NCBI GenBank assembly: GCA_002316795.1
Contig: DCEE01000017.1
Span: forward strand, 38,963-102,962
Direction of reading: 5' to 3'
Length of the DNA stretch: 64,000 nucleotides
Source of the DNA: Synergistaceae bacterium UBA1037
GTDB lineage: Bacteria > Synergistota > Synergistia > Synergistales > Synergistaceae
Shown here: in pieces, positions 1 to 10,088 of the stretch
Position numbering within the stretch: position 1 is the first letter of the stretch
How the letters are laid out: each line of letters opens with the position of its first letter
Notes under the pieces: generated by a model
The model's input: only the letters and a program-made list of their open reading frames with translations
Told to the model about the DNA's origin: nothing
The model's database searches: none
Made by a program: the position numbers and the translations under genes

Positions 1-245
1 GTCGGTTTCCTGACGAAATTGAATATCTATTTACTAATTTATGATCTAGTAGAGAAAATTTGATTTACTGACAACACATATTATATAAAATCATTATTGC
101 GTATTTTTTTATTGTGGCAATGATGATCGTGTACGTGATAAATACACATAATAAAATCGTGAGGACTGAGGGAAGTAAAATTTTTGAATATATCTCAAGC
201 GTAATAATTATACTAATTATTATTACTACATATTTTGAGATTAAA
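1..245. other. AT-rich region without a clear gene
   Basis: No complete reading frame is convincing here. Two short open frames run in from the left edge (stops near 44 and 63) and could be the C-terminal end of a plus-strand gene, but they are too short to identify. A perfect 9-bp AT inverted repeat with a 3-nt loop lies at 202-222, just past the end of the ASCH gene, and could be a weak transcription end. Base composition is clearly more AT-rich than the rest of the window, which suggests accessory DNA. Confidence 0.4.
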
Positions 246-650
246 TCATTTAGAAGTCATTAACTTCTCTGAAGCATAATCAACATCCAGAGGTTCTAAA
301 TCTTCCATATTTTGATCAACCTCAAATAAACGAAGTTGTCCTTTAACTGGAAAGGGTTTGACGAGGATAATCCGATTGAAAACCCAGGAGAACCCTTCAA
401 ATTGCTCCTCATCGGCGAGATATGCGCCCTCTCTATCCGTCTCGTCATTATATTGTCGAACCTCTGTCAATTCTGCAATTGCAATCGCATGGCCATTCAT
501 CAGAGAAGCTTTTTCTTGTTTATTAATCGCCTTCGAAGCACAAATTAAAATCCAGCCGCGATAATCAGTTTTCCAGCTGCGCAACTCGATAAACTTATAA
601 CCCATGGCAATCAATGTGGCATAGTAAGGTTGGATACTAAGAGCTTTCAT
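246..650 (-). CDS. ASCH-domain protein
   Basis: A 134-residue protein with the look of an ASCH (ASC-1 homology) domain: an N-terminal beta strand (MKALSIQPYYATLI), then the K-x-x-E-x-R motif (KFIELR, about residues 18-23) and a following Trp and Gly. ASCH domains adopt a PUA-like RNA-binding fold, and some bacterial members act on modified nucleosides; the substrate here is unknown. I chose the ATG at 650 because AAAGGA lies 7 bases upstream; an in-frame start 18 bases earlier has no such site. It stands alone, is more AT-rich than its neighbours, and may have been acquired by transfer. Confidence 0.7.
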   Translation of the reverse strand: MKALSIQPYYATLIAMGYKFIELRSWKTDYRGWILICASKAINKQEKASLMNGHAIAIAELTEVRQYNDETDREGAYLADEEQFEGFSWVFNRIILVKPFPVKGQLRLFEVDQNMEDLEPLDVDYASEKLMTSK

Positions 651-848
651 TTTTCGTTCCTTTCCCAAATCTTCTTACTTCGAAGAATGAGAGTGTCAAT
701 AATCTAATGTTTATCTTCGTCTGCCTTCGAACAATACGAAGAATCTGGCTCTGCCGCGCTTAGCATTTCCCCTTGTTGCATCGTATCATAGACAACCTGT
801 TTGCTGAAACTACTGGTCCTATCCCAAAGAACCTCTCAAAGAACATAT

Positions 849-2393
849 CTATTCCCACTCTATAGTCGCCGGCGGCTTTCCTGTGATGTCAAGTACTACC
901 CTGTTGATGGCAGGGACCTCATTGCATATCCTCCTGCTGACAGTATCCAGAAGCTCGTAGGGCAGGTGCACCCATTCAGCCGTCATAGCATCAAGCGATG
1001 AGACAGCTCTCAGGGCTGCTGTCTCTCCATAGGTCCTGACATCCCCTACGACTCCCACGCTGCGCACGGGAAGGAGTGCACAGAAAGCCTGCCATATGTC
1101 ACTGTAAAGTCCAATTTTTTTTATCTCCTCTATAAAGATGGCATCAGCTTCCCTCAGCACATCCAGGCGCTCCTTCTTTAGCTCTCCGAGGCATCTTACC
1201 GCAAGCCCGGGGCCCGGGAAGGGATGTCTTTCAAGAAAGTGAGGTTCTATGCCCAGGGCTCTGCCGACCTCCCTGACTTCATCCTTAAACAGGTCACGAA
1301 GCGGTTCGAGAAGCTGCATTTTCATGTCATCGGGCAGCCCGCCTACGTTGTGGTGGCTCTTGATGACGTTTCCTCCGCCGTGTCCGCTCTCGACAACATC
1401 GGGATATATGGTGCCCTGAAGGAGCCAGTCCGATCCTCCGAGCCTGCGGGCCTCTTCTTCGAACACCCTTATGAAGAGCTCGCCTATTATCTTTCTCTTT
1501 TTTTCAGGATCTATCACTCCCGCCAGAGCTGAAAGGAATCTCTCCTCGGCGTCTACCTTGTGGACATTCAGCCTGAGGGACCGGTATGTCTCCATGACCT
1601 GGTCTGCTTCATTCTTCCTGAGAAGTCCGTGGTCGACAAAGATGCAGTGCAGGTTCTCTCCGACCGCTTTTGATGTGATCACTGCCGATACCGTGGAGTC
1701 CACTCCTCCAGAAAGGCCGCATATTACCCTGCCCGATCCGACCTTTTCACGGATCTTCTCGACTTCTTTGCCGATCCAGTCCAGACCAAGGTTCCAGTCT
1801 GGTGTACAGCCGCAGATATCAAATATGAATGCCGAAAGGATGTCGCTTCCTCTGGGAGTATGGGCCACTTCGGGGTGGAACTGCAGTGCGCTTATTCTTC
1901 CGTCCGGGGATTCAAAGCCTGCAAGGGAGCCGTTTTCGCTCAGAGCCGTCGCCTTAAATCCCTGAGGAAGTTCTGTGACCTGGTCCCAGTGGCTCATCCA
2001 TACACTGGTCTCTTTATCGTCCTTCAGTCTGCCAAACAGGCGCGCATTTCCTGAAAGAGAGATCTTCGCCCTTCCGTACTCAGCTGCCTGCCCCTTCTTT
2101 ACCGTGCCTCCGAACTGGTACGCGAGGAGCTGCATGCCGTAGCATATCCCCAGCACCGGAATATCAGAATCGAGAATGTGCATCGGTATGGAAGGGGCAT
2201 TCTTTTCAAGAACGCTCCTGGGGCCTCCTGAAATTATTATGCCCGACGGTGAAGAGGCCTCTATCTTGCCCTCTGGGGAGTCCCAGAAGAGTATCTCGCT
2301 GAAAACACCAAGTTCCCTTACCCTCCTGGCGATAAGCTGTGTGTACTGGGAGCCGCAGTCCAGTATGAGGATCTTGTTATCTCTCTTTTTCAT
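849..2393 (-). CDS. guaA: GMP synthase (glutamine-hydrolysing)
   Basis: Converts XMP to GMP using glutamine and ATP, the last step of guanine nucleotide synthesis, in the cytoplasm. The 514-residue length is normal. The N-terminal class I amidotransferase domain has its nucleophile in GICYGM (Cys84) and the His173/Glu175 pair in QFHPEV. The ATP-pyrophosphatase domain begins with the PP-loop GLSGGVDS (about 226-233), and the C-terminal dimerisation domain ends in the usual IEWE. It is the only purine gene at this end of the window; the pur operon lies about 50 kb away. It is transcribed alone, downstream of the groEL terminator. Confidence 0.97.
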   Translation of the reverse strand: MKKRDNKILILDCGSQYTQLIARRVRELGVFSEILFWDSPEGKIEASSPSGIIISGGPRSVLEKNAPSIPMHILDSDIPVLGICYGMQLLAYQFGGTVKKGQAAEYGRAKISLSGNARLFGRLKDDKETSVWMSHWDQVTELPQGFKATALSENGSLAGFESPDGRISALQFHPEVAHTPRGSDILSAFIFDICGCTPDWNLGLDWIGKEVEKIREKVGSGRVICGLSGGVDSTVSAVITSKAVGENLHCIFVDHGLLRKNEADQVMETYRSLRLNVHKVDAEERFLSALAGVIDPEKKRKIIGELFIRVFEEEARRLGGSDWLLQGTIYPDVVESGHGGGNVIKSHHNVGGLPDDMKMQLLEPLRDLFKDEVREVGRALGIEPHFLERHPFPGPGLAVRCLGELKKERLDVLREADAIFIEEIKKIGLYSDIWQAFCALLPVRSVGVVGDVRTYGETAALRAVSSLDAMTAEWVHLPYELLDTVSRRICNEVPAINRVVLDITGKPPATIEWE

Positions 2394-2487
2394 CTATAAT
2401 ACCTGCCCTTTCACAAACATACTCTTTCGCGCTAGTAAGTATGACATAAAGAGGCACCGATTTCCACTCTTCTGTTTATGCCGGATG

Positions 2488-2518
2488 AAAAAAAACAGAC
2501 GGGGTCTCCCCCGTCTGT
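2488..2518 (-). terminator. Rho-independent terminator after groEL
   Basis: A perfect 10-bp stem (ACAGACGGGG with CCCCGTCTGT, 4-nt loop) at 2495-2518 is followed on the minus strand by a run of Ts. It lies 26 bases past the groEL stop, so it ends the groES-groEL transcript before guaA. Confidence 0.93.
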
Positions 2519-2543
2519 CCTCTTATTTGTTTCTGATCCGGTA

Positions 2544-4515
<1,972 letters not shown>

Positions 4516-4551
4516 AAATTACCCCTCCTGTTGATTTTTTGTAATTTGATG

Positions 4552-4578
4552 TTAGCACTCACATTAATCGAGTGCTAA
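4552..4578 (-). promoter_or_regulatory. CIRCE operator (HrcA-binding site)
   Basis: TTAGCACTC, nine bases, then GAGTGCTAA: an exact match to the CIRCE consensus with its standard spacer. It lies 37 bases upstream of groES in the 5' leader. By known biology HrcA binds it and represses groESL until heat shock; hrcA itself is not in this window. Confidence 0.97.
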
Positions 4579-4594
4579 CTTCTTTTCGAGTGAA

Positions 4595-4623
4595 AGTTTA
4601 ATAAGATCGACGTATTTTCTCAA
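4595..4623 (-). promoter_or_regulatory. Candidate promoter of groES-groEL
   Basis: On the minus strand TTGAGA and TAAACT are separated by 17 bases, just upstream of CIRCE, so transcription would start about 10 bases before the operator. A TTGACA further upstream has no good -10 partner. Inferred from consensus only. Confidence 0.5.
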
Positions 4624-4859
4624 ATGTGATCAGTGTCAAATATATATAATTATGGCTTGTTAAATTGATTTTTCTGTGGATCTCGTCCGTTTTTGAACAT
4701 ACTTTGACTTTTGCTTATCTTACGTAGTTTCTACAGTATATTTACAGTATGGAGGCAAGCCATAAACAGGCCTCTGTTCGGCGCACAATTTTTAAAGATC
4801 GTTTCAGCCAAAGAGAATCGGGAGACCGGTTACAAAGGAAAGTATCCAGGATCAGGCCT
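4624..4859. other. Intergenic region between groES and tsaD
   Basis: Together with the leader, the groES-tsaD interval is about 340 bases. Apart from the CIRCE and promoter listed separately I see no gene. It is AT-rich near 4640-4670. There is no clear terminator for the tsaD unit, only a weak 5-bp GAGGC/GCCTC repeat near 4753-4775. A 70-codon plus-strand open frame here has no coding character that I can recognise. Confidence 0.4.
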
Positions 4860-5870
4860 TTACCAGATCTGCCATGAAGGGTCGGGAGAGAGTGAGAGGT
4901 CAGACCTGTTTCCCCTCATATAAGAGTCCACACCTGCGGAGGCTATCATCACGGCATTATCTGTGCACATTTTAAGAGGCGGGAGGAAAAGTTCCCAGTT
5001 CTCTTCTTCTGCAATCTCTTCAAGCCTTCTGCGAAGGCCTGTATTTGCCGCGACCCCGCCCGAAAGGGTCAGTCTTTTTATACCTGTCGTTTCCGCAGCT
5101 AGCTTTATCTTGCAAGTAAGGGAAGCAATGACCGCCTTTTGGAAGGAGGCGCAGATATCCTCTTTTTTTATCGAGGTCCCGGTCTTCTCAGAACTTCTGA
5201 TAATGTTCGCAGCCGCCGTCTTAAGTCCGCTGAAGCTGAATTCGACTTTATCCGTATTTGAAAGCGGTGTGGGAAGGGGGTAGCTTTCGGGGTCACCTGT
5301 GTACGAAAGCCTGTCTATCACCGGGCCTCCTGGATATCCCAGTCCCATCATCTTGGCGATCTTGTCATAAGCCTCTCCTGCAGCATCATCTCTGGTGGAT
5401 CCGAGAAGTTCATACTCGCCGAAATCTTTAACGCAGACGATCTCGGTGTGTCCTCCCGAAACTATAGTTGATATGAAGGGCGGTGCCAGTTCCCTGTTCG
5501 CAGCAACATTTGCAAATATATGCCCCTCAAGGTGGTTCACTCCTATTATCGGCAGCTCCCATGCCTGGGAGAGTGCCTTGGCTGTCATCACCCCCACAAG
5601 AAGCGAACCCATAAGCCCCGGCCCCGCTGTGACGGCAATGAGGTCGATCTCCTCGGAAGGATAAAGTATCCCCGATACTTCCAGGACCTTTTCAAGAAGA
5701 GGCATGATCATTTCCTGATGCATCCTGGATGCCAGTTCCGGTACGACCCCTCCGTATACGGAGTGGGATTTGATCTGGCTTGAAATGACGGAGAAGAGGA
5801 CTTCATTCCTGCCCTTCATCAGCGCAAGCGCAGTATCGTCGCAGCTCGTCTCAATGCCGAGAGTCACCAT
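4860..5870 (-). CDS. tsaD: tRNA N6-adenosine threonylcarbamoyltransferase
   Basis: Transfers the threonylcarbamoyl group to A37 of ANN-decoding tRNAs (t6A), working with TsaB and TsaE. The 336-residue protein begins with the ASKHA-fold phosphate loop (GIETSCDDT, residues 5-13) and has the metal-binding HLEGH (His113, His117), followed by the glycine-rich nucleotide site (SGGHTE). The frame is open for 44 more codons upstream, but the family's usual N-terminus is at the ATG at 5870, and the upstream stretch is occupied by a cysteine-rich small gene in another frame. That gene stops 14 bases before this start. Confidence 0.95.
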   Translation of the reverse strand: MVTLGIETSCDDTALALMKGRNEVLFSVISSQIKSHSVYGGVVPELASRMHQEMIMPLLEKVLEVSGILYPSEEIDLIAVTAGPGLMGSLLVGVMTAKALSQAWELPIIGVNHLEGHIFANVAANRELAPPFISTIVSGGHTEIVCVKDFGEYELLGSTRDDAAGEAYDKIAKMMGLGYPGGPVIDRLSYTGDPESYPLPTPLSNTDKVEFSFSGLKTAAANIIRSSEKTGTSIKKEDICASFQKAVIASLTCKIKLAAETTGIKRLTLSGGVAANTGLRRRLEEIAEEENWELFLPPLKMCTDNAVMIASAGVDSYMRGNRSDLSLSPDPSWQIW

Positions 5871-5884
5871 ATCCTGCTGTTTCT

Positions 5885-6064
5885 TCAACATCCGCATCTG
5901 CCTCCGCAGGAAGAACAATTCCCTCCGCTGCAGCTGTATGACCCCTTCTTTTTGGGTTCTCCCTCTTGGTGTATCAGTATCCTTGATCTGCACTTCGGGC
6001 ATTTTTCGGCTGTCTTATCCGATTTGAAAACATTGCCGCACGAAGCGCATTTATACTTGTGCAT
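5885..6064 (-). CDS. Small cysteine-rich zinc-ribbon protein
   Basis: A 59-residue protein with nine cysteines. Its first half is a zinc ribbon or rubredoxin-like knuckle: C-x-x-C-G (Cys6, Cys9) then C-P-x-C (Cys22, Cys25). The tail is rich in Gly, Ser and Cys (Cys45, 50, 53, 57, 59). It starts at ATG 6064 directly after the stop of the preceding secreted-protein gene, with AAGGTG nine bases upstream, and ends just before tsaD, so all three look co-transcribed. Similar small proteins are often annotated as FmdB-like or rubredoxin-like; the function is unknown. The zinc or iron ligand role is inferred from spacing only. Confidence 0.75.
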   Translation of the reverse strand: MHKYKCASCGNVFKSDKTAEKCPKCRSRILIHQEGEPKKKGSYSCSGGNCSSCGGRCGC

Positions 6065-6613
6065 TTATTTTGGCACCTTCCATTTTATGAGGTCTTCTCC
6101 GTAGCCTACGGTGATCTCTTTGCCGGGTTTTGCATACTCCTGCGGGACCACAAAGGCAAACTGCCATGTCGTACCCGCGTCGACCGTGCCGAAAGGATTC
6201 TTCCAGCTTGAAGAAATGACATCCTTTTTGGTCAGGTTATAGCCACCTATGCTTATCTTCTGCTCTTCTACCGTCCAAGGCTTGTTTGCCTCAAGGTTGG
6301 CAATGAAGAGGACCTTCTTTTTTGTCTCCGGCGACCCGTAGTACTGGTTCAGGTCATCGACCCACGGAGCAAGTCCCTGTTCAGCGGAAATCGCCTTGGA
6401 CAGCTTCGCGTCGATGTAAATGAACTGTATCGTACCTCTTGAGCCAAGGATAAGGTCACCGAAGACCTCTCCCTCGACCCAGCAGTCTATCTGCCTTTCA
6501 TCCAGCAGCGTCTCCAGATCCTTCTGACCTGCCTCTGCCTTAAACGATGCCGGAGAGAGAACGATGCATAACGTCAATAACAGGATCGGGAATAATAAAT
6601 ATTTTCTTTTCAC
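6065..6613 (-). CDS. Secreted protein of unknown function
   Basis: A 182-residue protein that I do not recognise. It begins with Lys-Arg-Lys and a hydrophobic stretch (LLFPILLLTLCIVL) ending in a plausible signal-peptidase site (FKAEAGQ, about residue 29), so it is probably exported to the periplasm. The mature part has no motif that I can name; it is rich in beta-forming residues and contains several Trp. I chose the GTG at 6613 because AAGGGGG is seven bases upstream; an ATG 36 bases earlier would place extra residues before the signal. It is followed immediately by the zinc-ribbon gene. Confidence 0.7.
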   Translation of the reverse strand: MKRKYLLFPILLLTLCIVLSPASFKAEAGQKDLETLLDERQIDCWVEGEVFGDLILGSRGTIQFIYIDAKLSKAISAEQGLAPWVDDLNQYYGSPETKKKVLFIANLEANKPWTVEEQKISIGGYNLTKKDVISSSWKNPFGTVDAGTTWQFAFVVPQEYAKPGKEITVGYGEDLIKWKVPK

Positions 6614-6798
6614 TCTTACGCCCCCTTGATTATCAACAGATCGAAGCAAAGCGAATTATCTGCATATACTCTTCAATGATAACATCTAACAATAATTATT
6701 TACTGAACTTCCCTACTTGTTTCAGAAAGTAGATCCAAATCTCTTCATTTCGCTTTCCCTGATTATAGGCATGCGGGAAAGACGGTGGGAAGATCGAG

Positions 6799-8355
6799 TT
6801 ATTTTTTCTTTTTCAGCGCATCCTTGATCCATCCCCACTCAGAACAGCGGAGGAGTATCGTGGAGAGGGAATATAGGGCAACTCCGGCAAAGATCATCGC
6901 CGCCAGCCAGCCGGCCCTCATCAGGACTGATGCTGAAAGCGGATATGGCAGAAGCATTTTTAAAATATTAAGAGCAAGAAACATCAATGCAGTGGAGAAG
7001 AATATCTTTGCGGTCCACTTCAGGCCGAATACACCCAGCGGCTCGCTCAGGTCCCTCGAAAGTGCCCACGCACCATAAAAGCTGGAGCATGTGAATGCAA
7101 GGGCTGTCGCTCCTGCAAGCCCGGCGTACTTAAAAGCCGGCATCAGCAATGTGCAGGCAACAAGGTTGACTGTCACGGTCACGCCGGTCACACCCACTGC
7201 TCCCCGCGGCATCCTTCTCGCATACATTGCCCTCAGAATGACCGTACTGCTCGCCATCCCCGGAAGGCCCAGGCCGTATATGGCAAGCACCGTTCCCGTA
7301 GCATGCCAGGCCCATTCGGTGAAGGCACCCCTGAAAAAGAGTATATGGACCGTCTCCTGTGAGAGTGCAAAGAGACCGACAGATACGGGGAGTATCACAA
7401 AAAGGTCAAACCTCAGGGCGTCCCTGATAAAATCCCTGAATCCGGCCCTGTCCTCAGGGTCCTGGCGTGAAAGCATGGGAAGCACGGCCTGCGATATAGC
7501 TATGACAAAAAGTCCAAGCGGAAGCTGGAGCACCCTGTCGGCATACGTGAGGACGGAGATCGACCCTCCTGTAAGGAATGAACCGAACATCCTGCTGATA
7601 ACGGGGTTCACCTGATTCAGCGACAATCCGGCTGCATATGGGAAGAAAAGGTACATCATACTCTTCAGTTCCTCATTTTTCCTTTTTGGCATGGAAGGCG
7701 TCAGAACGAGCCCCATCCTTCCGCACCAGTACCACTGCAGGATCATGTGACAGGCTCCTCCGATGAGGACTGCCGCGGAAAGGTTCCATATCGTCAGGTC
7801 TTTCATCGTTGCGACAATAAAGAGTATGTATGCGAGGTTGCTGACTGCGGGAGCGACTGCAGGGACAAAAAATGAACCCGTGCTGTTAAGTACTCCCATC
7901 GCCAGAGCTCCGACCGATACAAAGAGAAGGAATGGGAACATTATCCTGGTCAGGGATATCGCAAGCGCCCTTTCTTCGGCTGCGAATCCGGGGGCCATTA
8001 TGCCCACAAGCACCGGAGCGAAAATTATTCCGACCGTTACAACAAAAGCGCCTCCGAGCATGAGAACTGAGAGAGCCTGCTTTGCCAGGTTCTCTGCCGA
8101 ATCTTTGCCTTTGCTCTCAAGCGTCCTTGAAAAGACAGGCACGAAGGACGCAGAGAGCGCGCCCTCCGCCAGAAGCTGACGAGAAAGGTTCGCGAGGGTG
8201 TATGCAACATAGAATGCGTCAAGCTGGCGGGTCGCTCCGAACAGGGCTGCGGTGAGCATTTCCCTTACAAGCCCAAGTACCCTGCTTGCAAGAGTGCCGA
8301 CCATCATCCTCATCGCATGTCTTACCATGCCCGGAAGGTTGTCGTTGCGGCTCAT
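6799..8355 (-). CDS. murJ: Lipid II flippase MurJ (MviN family)
   Basis: Moves lipid-linked peptidoglycan precursor across the inner membrane. The 518 residues contain about 13-14 predicted membrane segments with the MOP-superfamily pattern, starting with the typical RMMVGTLASRVLGLVREM segment and followed by FGATRQLDAFYVAY. Charged residues in the first two helices (Arg, Asp), known to be needed in MurJ, are present. It lies 16 bases after lptB, so envelope genes are grouped here. The end is Lys-rich (LKKKK), typical of a cytoplasmic C-terminus. Confidence 0.95.
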   Translation of the reverse strand: MSRNDNLPGMVRHAMRMMVGTLASRVLGLVREMLTAALFGATRQLDAFYVAYTLANLSRQLLAEGALSASFVPVFSRTLESKGKDSAENLAKQALSVLMLGGAFVVTVGIIFAPVLVGIMAPGFAAEERALAISLTRIMFPFLLFVSVGALAMGVLNSTGSFFVPAVAPAVSNLAYILFIVATMKDLTIWNLSAAVLIGGACHMILQWYWCGRMGLVLTPSMPKRKNEELKSMMYLFFPYAAGLSLNQVNPVISRMFGSFLTGGSISVLTYADRVLQLPLGLFVIAISQAVLPMLSRQDPEDRAGFRDFIRDALRFDLFVILPVSVGLFALSQETVHILFFRGAFTEWAWHATGTVLAIYGLGLPGMASSTVILRAMYARRMPRGAVGVTGVTVTVNLVACTLLMPAFKYAGLAGATALAFTCSSFYGAWALSRDLSEPLGVFGLKWTAKIFFSTALMFLALNILKMLLPYPLSASVLMRAGWLAAMIFAGVALYSLSTILLRCSEWGWIKDALKKKK

Positions 8356-8371
8356 TTGGGAGATTTGACCC

Positions 8372-9118
8372 TTACCAGCTAAAATCCGCGCCGAGGTAGA
8401 ATTTTCTTGCCTCTTCGTTCGCCGTGATTTCCCCGGGCAGACCTTCCAAAAAAACTTTGCCCTGATGGATAAGGTAGGCTCTGTCGGTAATTGAAAGCGT
8501 CTCTCTGACGTTATGGTCTGTAAGAAGTATGCCGTAACCTTTTTTTTTCAGCTGTCTTATTATTATCTGCAGGTCAGCTACCGCTATTGGATCTATACCG
8601 CTGAATGGCTCGTCAAGAAGAATGAATGAGGGGTCAAGAGCCAGGCATCTCGCTATCTCAACGCGTCGCCTCTCTCCTCCTGAGAGAGAGACTCCAAGGA
8701 TATTTTCGATCTGTTTAAGTCCATAACCCTCAAGCAGAGTCTCAATTTTTACATCGCGCTCTTCCTTGGCGATACCGGCCTCTTCAAGCACCAGTTCAAG
8801 GTTTTGCCTCACAGTAAGCTTCCTGAATACCGAAGCTTCCTGAGGAAGGTAACCAAGTCCCGTCCTGGCTCTCTCATACATGGGCAGGGGCGTGATATCT
8901 TTTTCTCCGTTGAAGACCCTTCCGGACTCAGGCATTATCCTTCCTATCATCATGTAAAAAGTGGTGCTTTTTCCCGCTCCGTTAGGTCCCAGAAGACCCA
9001 CTATCTCACCTTTTTTTATTTCGATAGATACATTGTCGACTACTCTTCTTCTGTTGTAGGACTTAACGAGGTGTTCTGCCCGGAGCACCTCGAATTTAGA
9101 TCTTACGGCAATTGCCAT
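8372..9118 (-). CDS. lptB: LPS export ABC transporter ATP-binding protein
   Basis: The ATPase that powers extraction of lipopolysaccharide from the inner membrane with LptF/LptG and LptC. The 248 residues show Walker A (GPNGAGKST, 44-52), the signature LSGGE (145-149), Walker B (FILLDEP, 165-171) and the H-loop (LTDHNVRE). The family mark GLGYLPQEASVFRKL is intact. It follows the LptA-like gene and precedes murJ on one strand. LptF/LptG are not in the window. Confidence 0.95.
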   Translation of the reverse strand: MAIAVRSKFEVLRAEHLVKSYNRRRVVDNVSIEIKKGEIVGLLGPNGAGKSTTFYMMIGRIMPESGRVFNGEKDITPLPMYERARTGLGYLPQEASVFRKLTVRQNLELVLEEAGIAKEERDVKIETLLEGYGLKQIENILGVSLSGGERRRVEIARCLALDPSFILLDEPFSGIDPIAVADLQIIIRQLKKKGYGILLTDHNVRETLSITDRAYLIHQGKVFLEGLPGEITANEEARKFYLGADFSW

Positions 9119-9149
9119 TGCTCATTCCCCGCTTTTCGGCTTCTCTTCT

Positions 9150-10013
9150 TTAATTGCTCTTTTTCTCGTTAGTTATGAATGTGATCTTCGAGTTGCCTAT
9201 TGCTTCTATGTCGTTGGTGTCTTCGTGCATTATTATCGAATCCGCCGATACGGTTTTTCCGTCGCTGCGGACAGCCTTTGCGTTGCCTGACATAACAAAC
9301 GTGGCCTTTGTTTTTGAATAAACTCCTTTTTCACCTGTTACCCTGCTTTTGAGGCCTTCCTTGTCAACGAAGTCCATAATTACATTGCCCACTGCCACCA
9401 ACTCGCTTATTTCTTCATTTACGGTGGTGCCGTTAACAGAATCAGCGCTTACAACAAGCTTCTGCTTGATATCCTCGTACCTTTTAACTTTTTTGCCCCA
9501 GAACTTATTTTTTGTCTGACCTGCTTCATTTGCGATCAGAATATTATTTTCAGTCTTTGCGTCTACATTGCCTCTTGCTGTGTAGTTTTTCGTTCCCAGC
9601 TCCCAGAGCACATAATCAGCATCGATCTTCTCGTTCGTTCCCCGTGTCAGGTGTACCTTGCCAAAAGCCTCAGCAATACCATCATTTTCTGCGCTTTTTG
9701 AACCTGTCCACTTGACTTTGTCTGCAGTCAGTTCAGTCTTTTCTGCAGGAAAGGTGCCCTTAACGTTCCCCTGAAGCGTGAACTCGGAAGTTTCAGTACT
9801 TCCTTCCCCTTTGTCCCCCCAGAGTATGGCTCCCTCTCTTTTTATTATTACGTTCCCCACAGCCGAAATCTTTTTCGTGTTTACGTTGTACTGGATGGTG
9901 TCAGCCGACATTGTGCCCTCGACCGGATCAGCAGAGAGGCCGGACTGCGCTGAGAATAACAGGATCAGAAGCGCGGCTGGAATCGATTTAAGGATATTTT
10001 TCATGACTGGCAT
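9150..10013 (-). CDS. lptA: LptA/OstA-like periplasmic LPS-transport protein
   Basis: A 287-residue exported protein with a signal peptide (residues 1-28, ending SAQSGLSA) followed by repeated OstA-type strands such as DTIQYNVNTKKISAVGNV, VLWELGTKNYTARGNV and FVMSGNAKAV. LptA bridges the inner and outer membranes as a beta-jelly-roll. This one is about 100 residues longer than enterobacterial LptA and may combine LptA with LptC-like strands. I chose the ATG at 10013 because GAGGT is seven bases upstream. Its place next to lptB supports the role; repeat boundaries are judged by eye. Confidence 0.85.
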   Translation of the reverse strand: MPVMKNILKSIPAALLILLFSAQSGLSADPVEGTMSADTIQYNVNTKKISAVGNVIIKREGAILWGDKGEGSTETSEFTLQGNVKGTFPAEKTELTADKVKWTGSKSAENDGIAEAFGKVHLTRGTNEKIDADYVLWELGTKNYTARGNVDAKTENNILIANEAGQTKNKFWGKKVKRYEDIKQKLVVSADSVNGTTVNEEISELVAVGNVIMDFVDKEGLKSRVTGEKGVYSKTKATFVMSGNAKAVRSDGKTVSADSIIMHEDTNDIEAIGNSKITFITNEKKSN

Positions 10014-10088
10014 TAACAGACCTCATTCCCTGAAAATAGATCAAAGCAATATTCATGAACATACAGGCATATTTTACAGCCTAAATCA

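Noticed and set aside
4711..4923. 70-codon plus-strand open frame between groES and tsaD
   Set aside because: No good ribosome site, no recognisable motif, and it runs into the tsaD end.
5871..6002. 44-codon N-terminal extension of tsaD
   Set aside because: The extension does not look like TsaD and lies over the cysteine-rich small gene in another frame.
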